64,000 bases of DNA, taken from NCBI GenBank assembly GCA_947499955.1, contig CANMQI010000001.1, positions 310,001-374,000 of the forward strand, read 5' to 3'. Positions 8,912 through 22,708 of the stretch are shown in pieces. The notes beneath the pieces were generated by a model that worked only from the letters and a program-made list of their open reading frames with translations, had not been told where the DNA came from and did no database searches. Position 1 is the stretch's first letter. Every line of letters begins with the position of its first letter. This DNA comes from an uncultured Granulosicoccus sp. GTDB lineage: Bacteria; Pseudomonadota; Gammaproteobacteria; Granulosicoccales; Granulosicoccaceae. The position numbers were made by a program, and so were the translations under genes.

Positions 8912-10207
8912 CTACCTCAGACTTCGCAGTGTTTCAGGCAACCACAGACTCAGCTGTGGAAAGAAGATCACGATCAGCATGGCAACCATGAGCGTGAGGA
9001 CAAACGGTACGATGGCAACCGCCACACGTTCGAACCGGATATTGGCAATCTGGCTGGCAACAAACAGGTTGACTCCCAGGGGTGGCGTCAGAAATGCAAT
9101 TTCGATCGTGACGATCAGAATGATGCCGAAATGAACAGGATCGACACCATAGCTGGTTACCAGTGGAACCAGGATGGGCGCCAGGATGATGATGGCACTG
9201 ATGGTTTCCATGAAGGTACCGACGATGATCAACATCGCGCAGATCGCCAGCAAGATGACGGTCGCACTGTCGGTAATGCCAGCAAATGATGCAACTACAT
9301 CCTGTGGTATGCGCTCCAGCGTGATCACCGTGGCAAACAAGGTGGAACAGGCAACGATGATCATCAGGGCACCACCCAGACGTACGGCATTTTCGAAGGC
9401 AGCTCTCAGCTTGAGCAATGTCAGCTGTCTGTAGACCACCACGCTGACAAGCAACGCATACACCACGGCACAGACCGACGCTTCCACCGGTGTGAACACA
9501 CCGGAATAGATTCCCCCGAGTATGAACACAGGCAGGAACAGGGCGAATTTTGCCTTCCACACCAGCCGCCAGATATTCTCACGTTCGACACTTTCGTCTA
9601 CCTGCATGACAGCACCCGAACGCCGGGCCAGAACGTAGGCGACACCTGCCAGCAGAAAGGCCGTGAACAGGCCTGGCAACATGCCGGCAGCAAACAGGTC
9701 GGCGATGGAGACATTGGCAATGATGCCGTAGATGATCAGAGGATTGCTCGGTGGAATCATGACGCCCAGGGTACCGCCGGTCGCCGAGACACTGGCGGCA
9801 TACTCTGGCGGATAGCCGTACTTGATCATGGAAGGAATCATGATGGCACCGATGGCGGCAACCGTGCCGGGGCCCGAACCCGAAATGGCGGCGAAGAACA
9901 TGCAGGAGAAAATCGTGACCAGTCCGAGACTACCGGGAATATGGCCAAAGGCATGCCGGAAGATGCTGATGATGTCTTCAGTTATCCCCCCTTTTTCCAT
10001 GATATTACCGGCGAGAATGAAGGCGGGTATGGCCAGAAGCGCAAACTTGTCCAGACCGTTCAGGACATTCTGTGTAGCAAACACCAATGGGGCATCAGTG
10101 AGGTAACTGACTGCCAGGCCGGTAATGCCCAGCGCCGCATAAATGGGAATTCCCAGAAACAGCAGCAGTGGAAATACTACGAGCAGCACGAGATAGACTT
10201 CATTCAT
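8912..10207 (-). CDS. dctM: TRAP transporter large membrane subunit (DctM family)
   Basis: A 431-residue DctM-type permease with about 12 hydrophobic segments. Family motifs are LLLFLGIPIYAALG at the N-terminus, the SGSGPGTVAAIG motif, SATGGTLGVMIPPSNPLIIYG, and the later MLIIVGTFMETISAIIILAPILVP. It forms the sodium-driven import channel with DctQ and receives substrate from DctP. The frame is open to 10243, but ATG at 10207 has AGGAGA just upstream and overlaps the dctQ stop by 8 bp, which is typical for coupled TRAP subunits. It carries the solute used by the catabolic genes of this operon, probably a sugar acid or related carboxylate (inference). Confidence 0.95.
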   Translation of the reverse strand: MNEVYLVLLVVFPLLLFLGIPIYAALGITGLAVSYLTDAPLVFATQNVLNGLDKFALLAIPAFILAGNIMEKGGITEDIISIFRHAFGHIPGSLGLVTIFSCMFFAAISGSGPGTVAAIGAIMIPSMIKYGYPPEYAASVSATGGTLGVMIPPSNPLIIYGIIANVSIADLFAAGMLPGLFTAFLLAGVAYVLARRSGAVMQVDESVERENIWRLVWKAKFALFLPVFILGGIYSGVFTPVEASVCAVVYALLVSVVVYRQLTLLKLRAAFENAVRLGGALMIIVACSTLFATVITLERIPQDVVASFAGITDSATVILLAICAMLIIVGTFMETISAIIILAPILVPLVTSYGVDPVHFGIILIVTIEIAFLTPPLGVNLFVASQIANIRFERVAVAIVPFVLTLMVAMLIVIFFPQLSLWLPETLRSLR

Positions 10208-10694
10208 TGCCTGTCTCCTGTTGCGGTTCATCGAGCATTCCACCGCGCAGCAGGATCCAGAAATCGCGCAGATGCAAGATGAGGATGATCAGGAAACCTG
10301 CACTCATGGCCAGAAACAGATGATTCTGGTTGAACCCCATGGCCGGTGAGGTGTTGGGATACCGCAAACCGTCGATGAAGTTCAACCATGAAAAGACTGT
10401 CATGACTGCGGCAAAGCCAAGCAGTACTACGGTATGCATGAAATCGACAACTCGAACGCCGACCACTTTCGCCAACAAGTCGGAAAATACCGAAACACGC
10501 AGATGTGTGCGCGTCAGTGTGCCGTAGGCAGCGGCGATGAAGACCATCACGATGAAGCTGAACCTGCCCAGCTCTTCGGTCCAATCGACTGCCCAGTGAA
10601 ACTCGCGTGACAGCACTTGCAGGAACAGTGCGGCCACCATCAGCCCGAGGCCCCCTGCTGCCAGCGCAAACAGGACATGTCGTAGAAATTGCAT
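10200..10694 (-). CDS. dctQ: TRAP transporter small membrane subunit (DctQ family)
   Basis: A 164-residue protein with four transmembrane helices, as expected for DctQ. The motif FHWAVDWTEELGRFSFIVMVFIAAAYGTLTRTHLRV contains the conserved W-x-E-E/E-L-x-R segment of this family. AAGGAG lies upstream of the ATG at 10694. The stop overlaps the dctM start by 8 bp. It lies 71 bp downstream of dctP, and no gene or recognisable terminator lies in that gap. Confidence 0.93.
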   Translation of the reverse strand: MQFLRHVLFALAAGGLGLMVAALFLQVLSREFHWAVDWTEELGRFSFIVMVFIAAAYGTLTRTHLRVSVFSDLLAKVVGVRVVDFMHTVVLLGFAAVMTVFSWLNFIDGLRYPNTSPAMGFNQNHLFLAMSAGFLIILILHLRDFWILLRGGMLDEPQQETGNE

Positions 10695-10765
10695 GGATTG
10701 CTCCTTACGGCGCCATTGTCGTGTTGCCCGGCGAACGACCTCGCCGGGCTCTGAGGAACCAGCAA

Positions 10766-11824
10766 TTACTGCCTGCCGGGAAAGCCTTCCAGGATTTCAA
10801 GTGCCTTGTTGGCAACTGCTTCCCCATCGTCACCGATGGCGTCGTAGTAGTCAGGCCAGATGGCACGTGCCTTCTCCAACCATTCGCTTTCATCTTCGAT
10901 AGCAGTGATTTCGACACCGGCCTCTCGAGCCTTGTCCCACCAGTTGGCCTCATCCAGTGGCTGCCACCAACGGATATAATCGGTGGCCTCCTTGCCGGCT
11001 CGAAGAATCGCCTCCTGATGTTTCTCCGAGAGTTTCTGGAACCAGCGCTCCGAAACCACAATAGGGTGTGTCAGTATGGTGTAGTGAAAGGTGGTCATGC
11101 GATTGATCACCTCATTGAACTTCATGCCAATGACGTCTGTCACCGGGTTGTCCCCGCCTTCCACGACCCCTTGCTGAAGTGCGTTGTAGAGTTCTGCCCA
11201 AGCGATGGGTGTCGGATTACCGCCCCATGCTTCGTAGGTGGCAATCATGATCGGATTGGGCGGCACACGCATTTTCAGCCCTTCAAGATCTGATGGTTTC
11301 TCGATGGGATTATCCGACTTGTAGAAGAACGCACGCCAGCCCGAGTTTTCCCAACCCACGATACGAACACCAGCCTCCTCGATGACACGGGGTACCAGAT
11401 AAGGGGTGATTTCATCCTGCAGATAGTTGACCTGCTCGGTGGACGTTGCCAGGTAGGGCAAGATGAAGACATTGAGCGATGGCGCCAGAGCTGCAATATT
11501 ATTGGTGGCTGGCAGAGTGACGTGCAGGGCGCCCTGCCTTGCCTGCTGCACCATCTCACGCTCCCCACCCAACTGTGCACCCGGGAAGATCTCCGGTTTG
11601 ATTTCGTTATGGGTATAGATTGCCACCAACTCTGCAAACCGCTTCAGGGTTGCGGTGTGGGATGACCATTCCATATTGACCGAATGACCGATCTTCATGG
11701 TGATCTGATCGTCCAGTTCCGGCACTGATTCCCAGTTGAGTGGGTTGTTATCCTGGGCGGTGGCCAGAGCCGGCCCGAACGCAAGAATACTAGCCAGGCA
11801 GAATGCCTGTTTACGTAGTCGCAT
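10766..11824 (-). CDS. dctP: TRAP transporter periplasmic substrate-binding protein (DctP family)
   Basis: A 352-residue binding protein with a cleavable Sec signal (residues 1-24, charged MRLRK start, hydrophobic core, AxA-like site ALATAQD). DctP hallmarks include FPGAQLGGEREMVQQARQGALHV, the GLKMRVPPNPIMIATYEAWGGNPTPI segment with its conserved Arg that binds a carboxylate, and AELYNALQQGVVEGGDNPV. The conserved Arg supports a carboxylate substrate. The start at 11824 has AAGGAG six or seven bases upstream. It overlaps the 3' end of the GMC oxidoreductase gene by 14 bp, so the oxidoreductase is the first gene of the same operon. Confidence 0.94.
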   Translation of the reverse strand: MRLRKQAFCLASILAFGPALATAQDNNPLNWESVPELDDQITMKIGHSVNMEWSSHTATLKRFAELVAIYTHNEIKPEIFPGAQLGGEREMVQQARQGALHVTLPATNNIAALAPSLNVFILPYLATSTEQVNYLQDEITPYLVPRVIEEAGVRIVGWENSGWRAFFYKSDNPIEKPSDLEGLKMRVPPNPIMIATYEAWGGNPTPIAWAELYNALQQGVVEGGDNPVTDVIGMKFNEVINRMTTFHYTILTHPIVVSERWFQKLSEKHQEAILRAGKEATDYIRWWQPLDEANWWDKAREAGVEITAIEDESEWLEKARAIWPDYYDAIGDDGEAVANKALEILEGFPGRQ

Positions 11825-13451
11825 GACTGAATTCTCCTTGGTGGTTGGTGGTATCAGTGGCAGCTCGAATCATGGAGGCTGCCTTCTCTGCAATCATGTA
11901 GGTTGCAGAATTGGTATTGGCTGAAGTGATGCGCGGCATGACAGAGGCGTCAACTACGCGAAGCCCTTCAACACCGAGAACTCGCAACTGTGGATCAACG
12001 ACTGCGTTGCTGTCTCGACCCATCCGGCACGTGCCAACCAGGTGGTAGACCGTGGTTGCATTGCCCTGTATCGCCTGCAATATTTCCTCGTCGCTCTTGC
12101 AGTTATCCCCGGGAATGATCTCGCGCGTCCATTCGGACCGAAATGCCGGCTGGCGGTAGATGTCCCTGACCAGTTTCAGACCTTCCACGGTTACATCACG
12201 ATCTCGTTGCGCGCTGAGATAGTTCATCTGTATGGCCGGATCCTGCAGCGGGTCTGACGAGGCGATGTGTATGCTGCCACGGCTTTCAGGGTGACATTGC
12301 CAGAAGGAAGTCGTGAACCCGGGGTATCTGTGCAGTGGCTTGCCTGGCTTGTCGACGGACAAGGGCATGACAAACAGTTGCAAGTCCGGGCGACTGCCGT
12401 CAGCGTATTTCGTGCACAAGGCTCCACCAACCTGACCGGCACCGACAGTCAGCGGTCCGGAAGCATCCAGTAACCAGTCCAGCCCCATCCTTGCCAGCCG
12501 CAGAGGATTGCGTACATGATCATTCAACGAGACTCCGCGTTTCGAGAGCTCTACAATGGTGCGCATCTGAATATGATCCTGCAGGTTCTCCCCCACTTCC
12601 GGAGAATCGTGCCGAACCGTGATGCCATGTCTTTGCAACAACTGCTCAGGGCCAATGCCAGAGAGTTGCAGCAGCTGAGGAGTCTGTACGGCACCACCAC
12701 AGAGAATCACCTCACTATCGGCAATCGCCTGTCTTTCCCGTCCTTGATGGAGATAATTCACACCGCGCACCCGATGCCCTTCGGCATGCAAGCCGATAAC
12801 ATTGGCAAGCAGTCTTACCGTCAGGTTGGGGCGACTCATCGCAGGCTTCAGAAAGGCGGTGGCAGCACTGTCCCGGAAACGGCCGTTCAGGGTCAATTGA
12901 TAGGAACCGATGCCGTAAGTCGTTTCTGCATTGAAGTCCGGATTGAGTGGCAACCCGCTTGCCTGCGCTGCAGCCATCCAGGCGTCGCAGGCCGAGTTCC
13001 GGTTGCGCAGGTCGCTGACATGCAAAGGTCCAAGACTGCCGCGGTACTGTGAGGCCTTACCGGAATAGTTCTCAAGCGTGCGAAAGTGTGGCAGAACACT
13101 GTTGTAGTCCCAGCCGTCCGCCCCCTGTTGCGCCCAATCGTCGAAGTCATGATGCTGACCGCGGATGTAGATCAGGCCATTTATCGAACTGGACCCACCT
13201 ATCACGCGGCCTCTGGGGCAATCCATGCGGCGATCGTTGATACCCGGATCAACCTCGGTGCGATACAGGTGAGAATAGCGTGCGTTGTAGATCGACTTGT
13301 AATAGCCGACTGGCAGCCTCAGCCACAGGTTTCGATCGGACCCACCAGCCTCGAGCACGAGCACTCGACAGGATGAATCTTCCGTCAGCCGCGCAGCGAG
13401 CGTGCTGCCTGCCGTACCTGCGCCCACGATGATGTAATCAAAGCCTTCCAT
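11811..13451 (-). CDS. GMC-family FAD-dependent oxidoreductase (choline dehydrogenase-like)
   Basis: A 546-residue glucose-methanol-choline oxidoreductase. The dinucleotide-binding motif is at the N-terminus (FDYIIVGAGTAGSTLAARL). GMC signature 1 is PRGRVIGGSSSINGLIY and signature 2 is GAVQTPQLLQLSGIGP. The catalytic His-His/Asn region sits near the C-terminus (TVYHLVGTCRMG and RVVDASVMPRITSANTNS). It should oxidise an alcohol to an aldehyde or lactone and pass electrons to the respiratory chain; the substrate is unknown. The start at 13451 places the Rossmann motif four residues in, as usual; an upstream extension to 13532 would run through the operator and promoter. It is the promoter-proximal gene of the TRAP/dehydratase operon. 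Confidence 0.92.
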   Translation of the reverse strand: MEGFDYIIVGAGTAGSTLAARLTEDSSCRVLVLEAGGSDRNLWLRLPVGYYKSIYNARYSHLYRTEVDPGINDRRMDCPRGRVIGGSSSINGLIYIRGQHHDFDDWAQQGADGWDYNSVLPHFRTLENYSGKASQYRGSLGPLHVSDLRNRNSACDAWMAAAQASGLPLNPDFNAETTYGIGSYQLTLNGRFRDSAATAFLKPAMSRPNLTVRLLANVIGLHAEGHRVRGVNYLHQGRERQAIADSEVILCGGAVQTPQLLQLSGIGPEQLLQRHGITVRHDSPEVGENLQDHIQMRTIVELSKRGVSLNDHVRNPLRLARMGLDWLLDASGPLTVGAGQVGGALCTKYADGSRPDLQLFVMPLSVDKPGKPLHRYPGFTTSFWQCHPESRGSIHIASSDPLQDPAIQMNYLSAQRDRDVTVEGLKLVRDIYRQPAFRSEWTREIIPGDNCKSDEEILQAIQGNATTVYHLVGTCRMGRDSNAVVDPQLRVLGVEGLRVVDASVMPRITSANTNSATYMIAEKAASMIRAATDTTNHQGEFSHATT

Positions 13452-13475
13452 TTTCGTCCGTAAGCCAACACCCAA

Positions 13476-13493
13476 AGTCCTATATATAGGACT
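13476..13493. promoter_or_regulatory. Perfect 18-bp palindrome, probable GntR operator (site 1)
   Basis: AGTCCTATATATAGGACT is a perfect inverted repeat lying between the divergent GMC oxidoreductase and GntR genes. It sits just downstream of the predicted transcription start of the leftward operon and 25 bp before its ATG. That position suits a repressor. The TAGGACT half recurs at 13550-13556. The binding protein is inferred from adjacency only. Confidence 0.75.
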
Positions 13494-13502
13494 AATGTGC
13501 AA

Positions 13503-13532
13503 AGTATAATCAGCGCCGACAGCTCGATGCAA
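13503..13532 (-). promoter_or_regulatory. Predicted sigma-70-type promoter of the leftward catabolic operon
   Basis: On the minus strand TTGCAT (13532-13527) and TATACT (13508-13503) are separated by 18 bp, close to the sigma-70 consensus. Transcription would begin a few bases further left, immediately before the 18-bp palindrome. On the plus strand TATAAT (13505-13510) could serve as the -10 of the GntR gene, but no good -35 precedes it. Confidence 0.55.
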
Positions 13533-13549
13533 GACAAAAATACCAAATG

Positions 13550-13558
13550 TAGGACTTT
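13550..13558. promoter_or_regulatory. Second operator half-site TAGGACTTT (site 2)
   Basis: TAGGACTTT is the exact reverse complement of AAAGTCCTA at 13474-13482, the left arm of the palindromic operator plus two flanking bases. Its own left arm is degenerate (6 of 11 positions). It lies upstream of the predicted -35 of the leftward operon and 37 bp before the GntR start. A second, weaker repressor contact or a loop anchor is possible. Confidence 0.5.
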
Positions 13559-13594
13559 AGGTTCTTTTGATGGTCAACCGCAAGAAAGTCAGGT

Positions 13595-14335
13595 ATGAAT
13601 GAACCTATGTCAAACTCGAAATTCCGCAAGGATCGAACCCCGCTCTACCTGAAGGTGGCAGAAGTGCTGCGCCAGAGAATCCTGCGCAAGGTCTGGCAAG
13701 CCGGTGAGTTTCTGCCCACCGTCAACGAGCTTATGGAAGAGTTTCAGGTGGCTCGGGTGACGGTTCGTGAAGCGGTCAAGATCCTCGAATCAGAAGGATT
13801 GGTGGACCCCAGGCGTGGTCGAGGCACTGTCGTTCTGGCGCATAAATCCCCGACGCGCCCGCTGCACGTTGTCACCAGCCTGTCCGAACTTGTCGATGTC
13901 TATCGTGGTGATGTGCCGGATCTGGTCAGCCTGGAAGACCGCGTCACCGAACTGCCCGAGGGTGTCTCTACAGGCACCTCCGTCGGCGAATATCACATGC
14001 TCAAACGCATGCATTCCAGAGACGGGCAACGGTATTGCGTGATTACCCTGTATCTGGCAAAGGCCATCTTCGACAAGCACGAACAGGAATTTCGAACCTC
14101 TCTGGCACTGCCCGTCCTGTTTGATGACCCGGATATCGACATTTCCATCGCTCGGCAACGACTGCTTGTCAGCAAATGCGACATGGAAACCGCCATGCAC
14201 CTGGACATCCCACTCGGCGAACCAGTCGCGGAGGTGCGCAGGATTCTGTGTGACTCCAATGAAAACATTCTTTATGTTGCCGACGTGATCTATCGCGGTG
14301 ACTACATCCAGCTGGACATGAACCTGCTCGCATGA
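13595..14335 (+). CDS. GntR-family transcriptional regulator (HutC/UTRA type)
   Basis: A 246-residue regulator. The N-terminal winged helix-turn-helix (residues ~14-80) shows PLYLKVAEVLRQRIL, FLPTVNELMEEFQVARVTVREAVKILESEGLVDPRRGRGTVV, the GntR signature. A UTRA ligand-binding domain follows (~95-235), with the closing YVADVIYRGDYIQLDM motif of that fold. It is divergent from the GMC/TRAP/dehydratase operon and overlaps the following dehydratase gene by ATGA, so it probably controls both arms. The likely ligand is the transported sugar acid or an intermediate. ATG at 13607 (fifth codon) is an alternative start. Confidence 0.93.
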   Translation: MNEPMSNSKFRKDRTPLYLKVAEVLRQRILRKVWQAGEFLPTVNELMEEFQVARVTVREAVKILESEGLVDPRRGRGTVVLAHKSPTRPLHVVTSLSELVDVYRGDVPDLVSLEDRVTELPEGVSTGTSVGEYHMLKRMHSRDGQRYCVITLYLAKAIFDKHEQEFRTSLALPVLFDDPDIDISIARQRLLVSKCDMETAMHLDIPLGEPVAEVRRILCDSNENILYVADVIYRGDYIQLDMNLLA

Positions 14336-15471
14336 CTCAGACAATCCGGATCAGGCGCATTGACGCCTATGCACTGCGAAGCCCGATTGAGCGTCCTGTG
14401 GCGACCTCGTTCGGTATCCTGCGAGATCGGCCCGCGGTCTTTCTGCGCATCGAAGACGCGGATGGGGCTTTCGGCTGGGGGGAGGTGTTTGCCAACTGGC
14501 CAAGCGCTGCTGCCGAACACCGGGTCAACCTGCTGGCACGAGACATCGGCCCACTGGTGTTCGACCTGACGCTGAATCACCCGAGTGAGCTGTATCCGGT
14601 GCTGGAGCGGCAAACCCGTATCGTGGCCTTGCAAAGCGGCGAATGGGGCCCGTTTCGACAGGTCATTGCCGGCCTCGACATCGCGCTGTGGGACCTGTTT
14701 GCACGCAAGTGCGATCTGCCACTGAGGCGCTATATCAATGGCAGTGCCGTGGATACTGTTCCGGCCTATGCCAGCGGTATTCACATCGATCAGGCGGAGA
14801 ACCTTGTGGATGAGGCCAGACAGGCAGGTTTCAACGCTTTCAAACTGAAGGTCGGATTCTCGATGCAAAGAGATCTCGAGCAACTGCAGCAGGTAGTGAG
14901 CAGCGGCGAATCCTTTGCGGTGGATGCGAATCAGGCCTGGAATACGGATACGGCCAGAGAATTCATGAGCGGATCCTCGTCACTGCCGTTGGCCTGGCTG
15001 GAAGAACCCATTCCCGCCGATGCTCCAAAGTCCGACTGGCAGTTGCTGCATCAAGCCAGCAGCTATCCCCTGGCGGGCGGCGAAAACCTGGTGGGCCATG
15101 ATGAATACGATCAGGCAATAGCTGCCAGATACCTGAGTGTCGTACAGCCTGACATCATCAAATGGGGCGGCATCACGGGCTGTCTTGAGGTCGGTATCAA
15201 GCTGCGCAAGGCAGGCCTGCGTTATTGCCCGCATTTTCTGGGTGGCGGTATCGGCCTGCAGGCATCAGCCAACCTGCTGGCCGCGGTGGGGGGCGACGGT
15301 CTGCTGGAGGTCGATGTGAACCCCAATCCGCTCAGGGACGGGTTCGGCAAGGTGTCATCCATGCTGACCAACAGGGGCTGGCAATGCAACGATGAACCCG
15401 GCCTGGGCATCACCGCTTTACCAGAGGATATTGCATCCCTCGAAACACACTCCATTATTCTCACTCCCTGA
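14332..15471 (+). CDS. Mandelate racemase/muconate lactonizing enzyme-family protein (enolase superfamily)
   Basis: A 379-residue enolase-superfamily enzyme. The N-terminal capping domain is followed by a barrel with the mandelate-racemase-subgroup active site. Lys171-x-Lys173 lies in FKLKVGF. The metal ligands are Asp198 (AVDANQAW), Glu224/225 (LEEP) and Glu251 (GGEN). An Asp274/His301 dyad lies in QPDIIKWGG and CPHFLGGG. Having both a KxK base and a His-Asp dyad fits acid-sugar dehydratases and racemases rather than muconate cycloisomerases. It is translationally coupled to the GntR gene (ATGA). Together with the UxaA-type dehydratase and the aldehyde dehydrogenase it points to degradation of a sugar acid; the exact substrate needs assay. 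Confidence 0.9.
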   Translation: MTQTIRIRRIDAYALRSPIERPVATSFGILRDRPAVFLRIEDADGAFGWGEVFANWPSAAAEHRVNLLARDIGPLVFDLTLNHPSELYPVLERQTRIVALQSGEWGPFRQVIAGLDIALWDLFARKCDLPLRRYINGSAVDTVPAYASGIHIDQAENLVDEARQAGFNAFKLKVGFSMQRDLEQLQQVVSSGESFAVDANQAWNTDTAREFMSGSSSLPLAWLEEPIPADAPKSDWQLLHQASSYPLAGGENLVGHDEYDQAIAARYLSVVQPDIIKWGGITGCLEVGIKLRKAGLRYCPHFLGGGIGLQASANLLAAVGGDGLLEVDVNPNPLRDGFGKVSSMLTNRGWQCNDEPGLGITALPEDIASLETHSIILTP

Positions 15472-15780
15472 TCACTACCGGTCGGCCCTCTTCGGCGAAT
15501 TCCTTGAGCGGCACTGGCCGCGGTGCGCGGGGTGATTGACTGAAGCTGGCAAAGGCTGTGCTTGAGAGCCTGCGAGAATGGCCTGAACCTGCACGCCTGT
15601 GTCAACTCTACAGCCGCGCCAAAGCATGATCCTTCGTGGTCCAAACTACCGTATATCCGTACACTACATGACCAGCGTCAGTCGGATTCGGAACCACAGT
15701 GCCTGCCTGGGCCGGTGAACCGATTCCAGAGCACGGCGCAAGGCCCGCCCTACTTTTCTTCAGACAACGCCCCTGAGTTC
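15472..15780. other. Intergenic stretch, no gene supported
   Basis: These 309 bp separate the enolase-family gene from the UvrA-like gene. The UvrA frame stays open upstream to 15562, but the 73 extra residues do not resemble any UvrA and precede the typical N-terminus. I see no SOS-box-like CTGT-N8-ACAG sequence and no convincing hairpin plus T-run here. Confidence 0.5.
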
Positions 15781-21303
<5,523 letters not shown>

Positions 21304-21361
21304 GCGGTACGCTGTGTGGCATGCTGGGTGTCTGCGGCGGATAATAAAGAGGTTCGGTGTC

Positions 21362-22150
21362 ATGAGTGACAGTTTCTTCACCACGACGGATGGGCTGTGG
21401 TTTCAGCCCACCGAGCACACGCGAGGACCGTGGGACGAGCATGCCTGCCATGCCGGGCCACCCACGGGCCTGCTGGCACGGGCCGTCGAACAGCTGTTTC
21501 CCGAACACCGTTTGAGCCGACTGACCGTCAATCTGCAGCGCCCGGTGCCCTTTGCCGGTTTCAGTGTGAGCGCCAGTATCGTGCGTCAGGGGCGAACGGT
21601 CTGTCTCTCCGAAGCCAGCCTGCTGGACCGGGACGGCCGCTGCGTCATTACCGCCGCCGGCCTGCACCTGAAACCGTCGGAGCCGTGGACTTTTCCAACA
21701 CAGGATGTGGACATGGGCACTCCCGAGGAGGCCAGTGTCGGTGATTTTCCGATTCGGGGAACCTTGCATGGCAAGCCGGCATTCAATGGCAGTGGCGTCG
21801 AGGTTCGCTATCCCGCCGGGCAGGACAGCAGCCCCGGTCCGACCCGCGCCTGGATGAAGAGCGTGCCGCTGCTGAATAATGAAACTGCCAGTGCCTTTCA
21901 GCGTATCTGCCCGCTGGCCGATTGCGGCAACGCCTTCGGGCGCAATGCCGAGCCTGACGAGGTGACCTTCATGAACGCCGACCTGACACTGTTGCTGCAC
22001 CGGGACCCGGTCGGCGAATGGCTGGGCACCGACAGCATCAATTACTGGGAGCCGAACGGTATCGGCCTGGCGGATGCACTGCTGTTCGATGCTCGTGGCC
22101 CGGTAGGCCGTGCCACGCAAACGCTGGTACTCCGCAAAAACCCGAGTTGA
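21362..22150 (+). CDS. Acyl-CoA thioesterase-like double hot-dog protein
   Basis: A 262-residue protein that resembles TesB/thioesterase-superfamily double hot-dog proteins. It has an N-terminal GPWDEHACHAGPPTGLLARAVE segment, SRLTVNLQRPVPFAGF and GRTVCLSEASLLD strands, and a late INYWEPNGIGLADALLFDARGPVGRATQTLVL strand set. It probably hydrolyses or binds acyl-CoA thioesters in the cytosol; substrate unknown. The frame extends upstream into the uvrA-like gene, but ATG at 21362 has AAAGAGG 7-8 bases upstream and lies 58 bp after the uvrA-like stop, so the two may be cotranscribed. Confidence 0.8.
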   Translation: MSDSFFTTTDGLWFQPTEHTRGPWDEHACHAGPPTGLLARAVEQLFPEHRLSRLTVNLQRPVPFAGFSVSASIVRQGRTVCLSEASLLDRDGRCVITAAGLHLKPSEPWTFPTQDVDMGTPEEASVGDFPIRGTLHGKPAFNGSGVEVRYPAGQDSSPGPTRAWMKSVPLLNNETASAFQRICPLADCGNAFGRNAEPDEVTFMNADLTLLLHRDPVGEWLGTDSINYWEPNGIGLADALLFDARGPVGRATQTLVLRKNPS

Positions 22151-22279
22151 TCGGCACTTCTCGACGCCTGCCAGACTCGCTGGCCAGAAATCGCGACGTG
22201 CGTCCGTTTCATCTTGTCTGTCCCCACGTAAGATTCATCTCGTCAAGCCAATAACCGAATCGCATCGCCGATCCGGTCC

Positions 22280-22316
22280 TCCCGCGAAAGTGATCCTCCA
22301 GAGCACTTTCGCGGGA
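22280..22316 (+). terminator. Strong hairpin (13-bp perfect stem) after the thioesterase gene
   Basis: TCCCGCGAAAGTG (22280-22292) and CACTTTCGCGGGA (22304-22316) form a perfect 13-bp stem with an 11-nt loop. No T-run follows on the plus strand (ACTTCCTT), so it is an imperfect intrinsic terminator, an RNA-stabilising hairpin or a protein-binding palindrome. It lies 130 bp after the thioesterase stop and 65 bp before the small membrane protein. Confidence 0.5.
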
Positions 22317-22380
22317 CTTCCTTGCAGGCAAGGCACCGCCGACGCGCTATCATGGCCTCAGTCGCCAGCCAGCCGCCCCC

Positions 22381-22605
22381 ATGAGATATCCCGAGAACGC
22401 TCCGCCGGATCCGGCCGTCCCCTATGGGGAAACGATGCATGACATGCTCACCCTGTCCATGTTCATGTCCCTATTCATCGGTGTCTGCCTGTTCATTGCC
22501 GGACGGCACGGGAAGATTCTCTGGATGAAAGTCTGGAGTATCGGGCTGATTGTCTGCAGCCTGCTGTATCTGATCAGCCAGTGGCTGGATTTGAGCCTCT
22601 GGTAA
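22381..22605 (+). CDS. Small two-helix membrane protein, function unknown
   Basis: A 74-residue protein with two predicted membrane helices: [20 protein letters not shown] (residues ~22-41) and [19 protein letters not shown] (~50-69), separated by a short basic loop (RHGKILWM). The N-terminus is Pro-rich and cytosolic or periplasmic; an alternative ATG at 22435 begins directly before the first helix. Codon use is like that of neighbouring genes. I do not recognise the family. It lies 104 bp before the amino-acid binding-protein gene in the same direction. Confidence 0.6.
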   Translation: MRYPENAPPDPAVPYGETMHDMLTLSMFMSLFIGVCLFIAGRHGKILWMKVWSIGLIVCSLLYLISQWLDLSLW

Positions 22606-22708
22606 ATCGATCTACCCACTGGACTACCACCGCACAGGGTCGGCTTGCACACATGGCGTTCGCACAGCACAATGCCGTTACGACCTGTCGACGACAAACG
22701 CCTACACC

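Noticed and set aside
15562-15780. In-frame upstream extension of the UvrA-like gene
   Set aside because: The 73 residues resemble no UvrA N-terminus, while the ATG at 15781 starts exactly at the conserved MSKHILIENAYQNNL segment.
15600-15780. SOS (LexA) box upstream of the UvrA-like gene
   Set aside because: I looked for CTGT-N8-ACAG and close variants on both strands and saw none.
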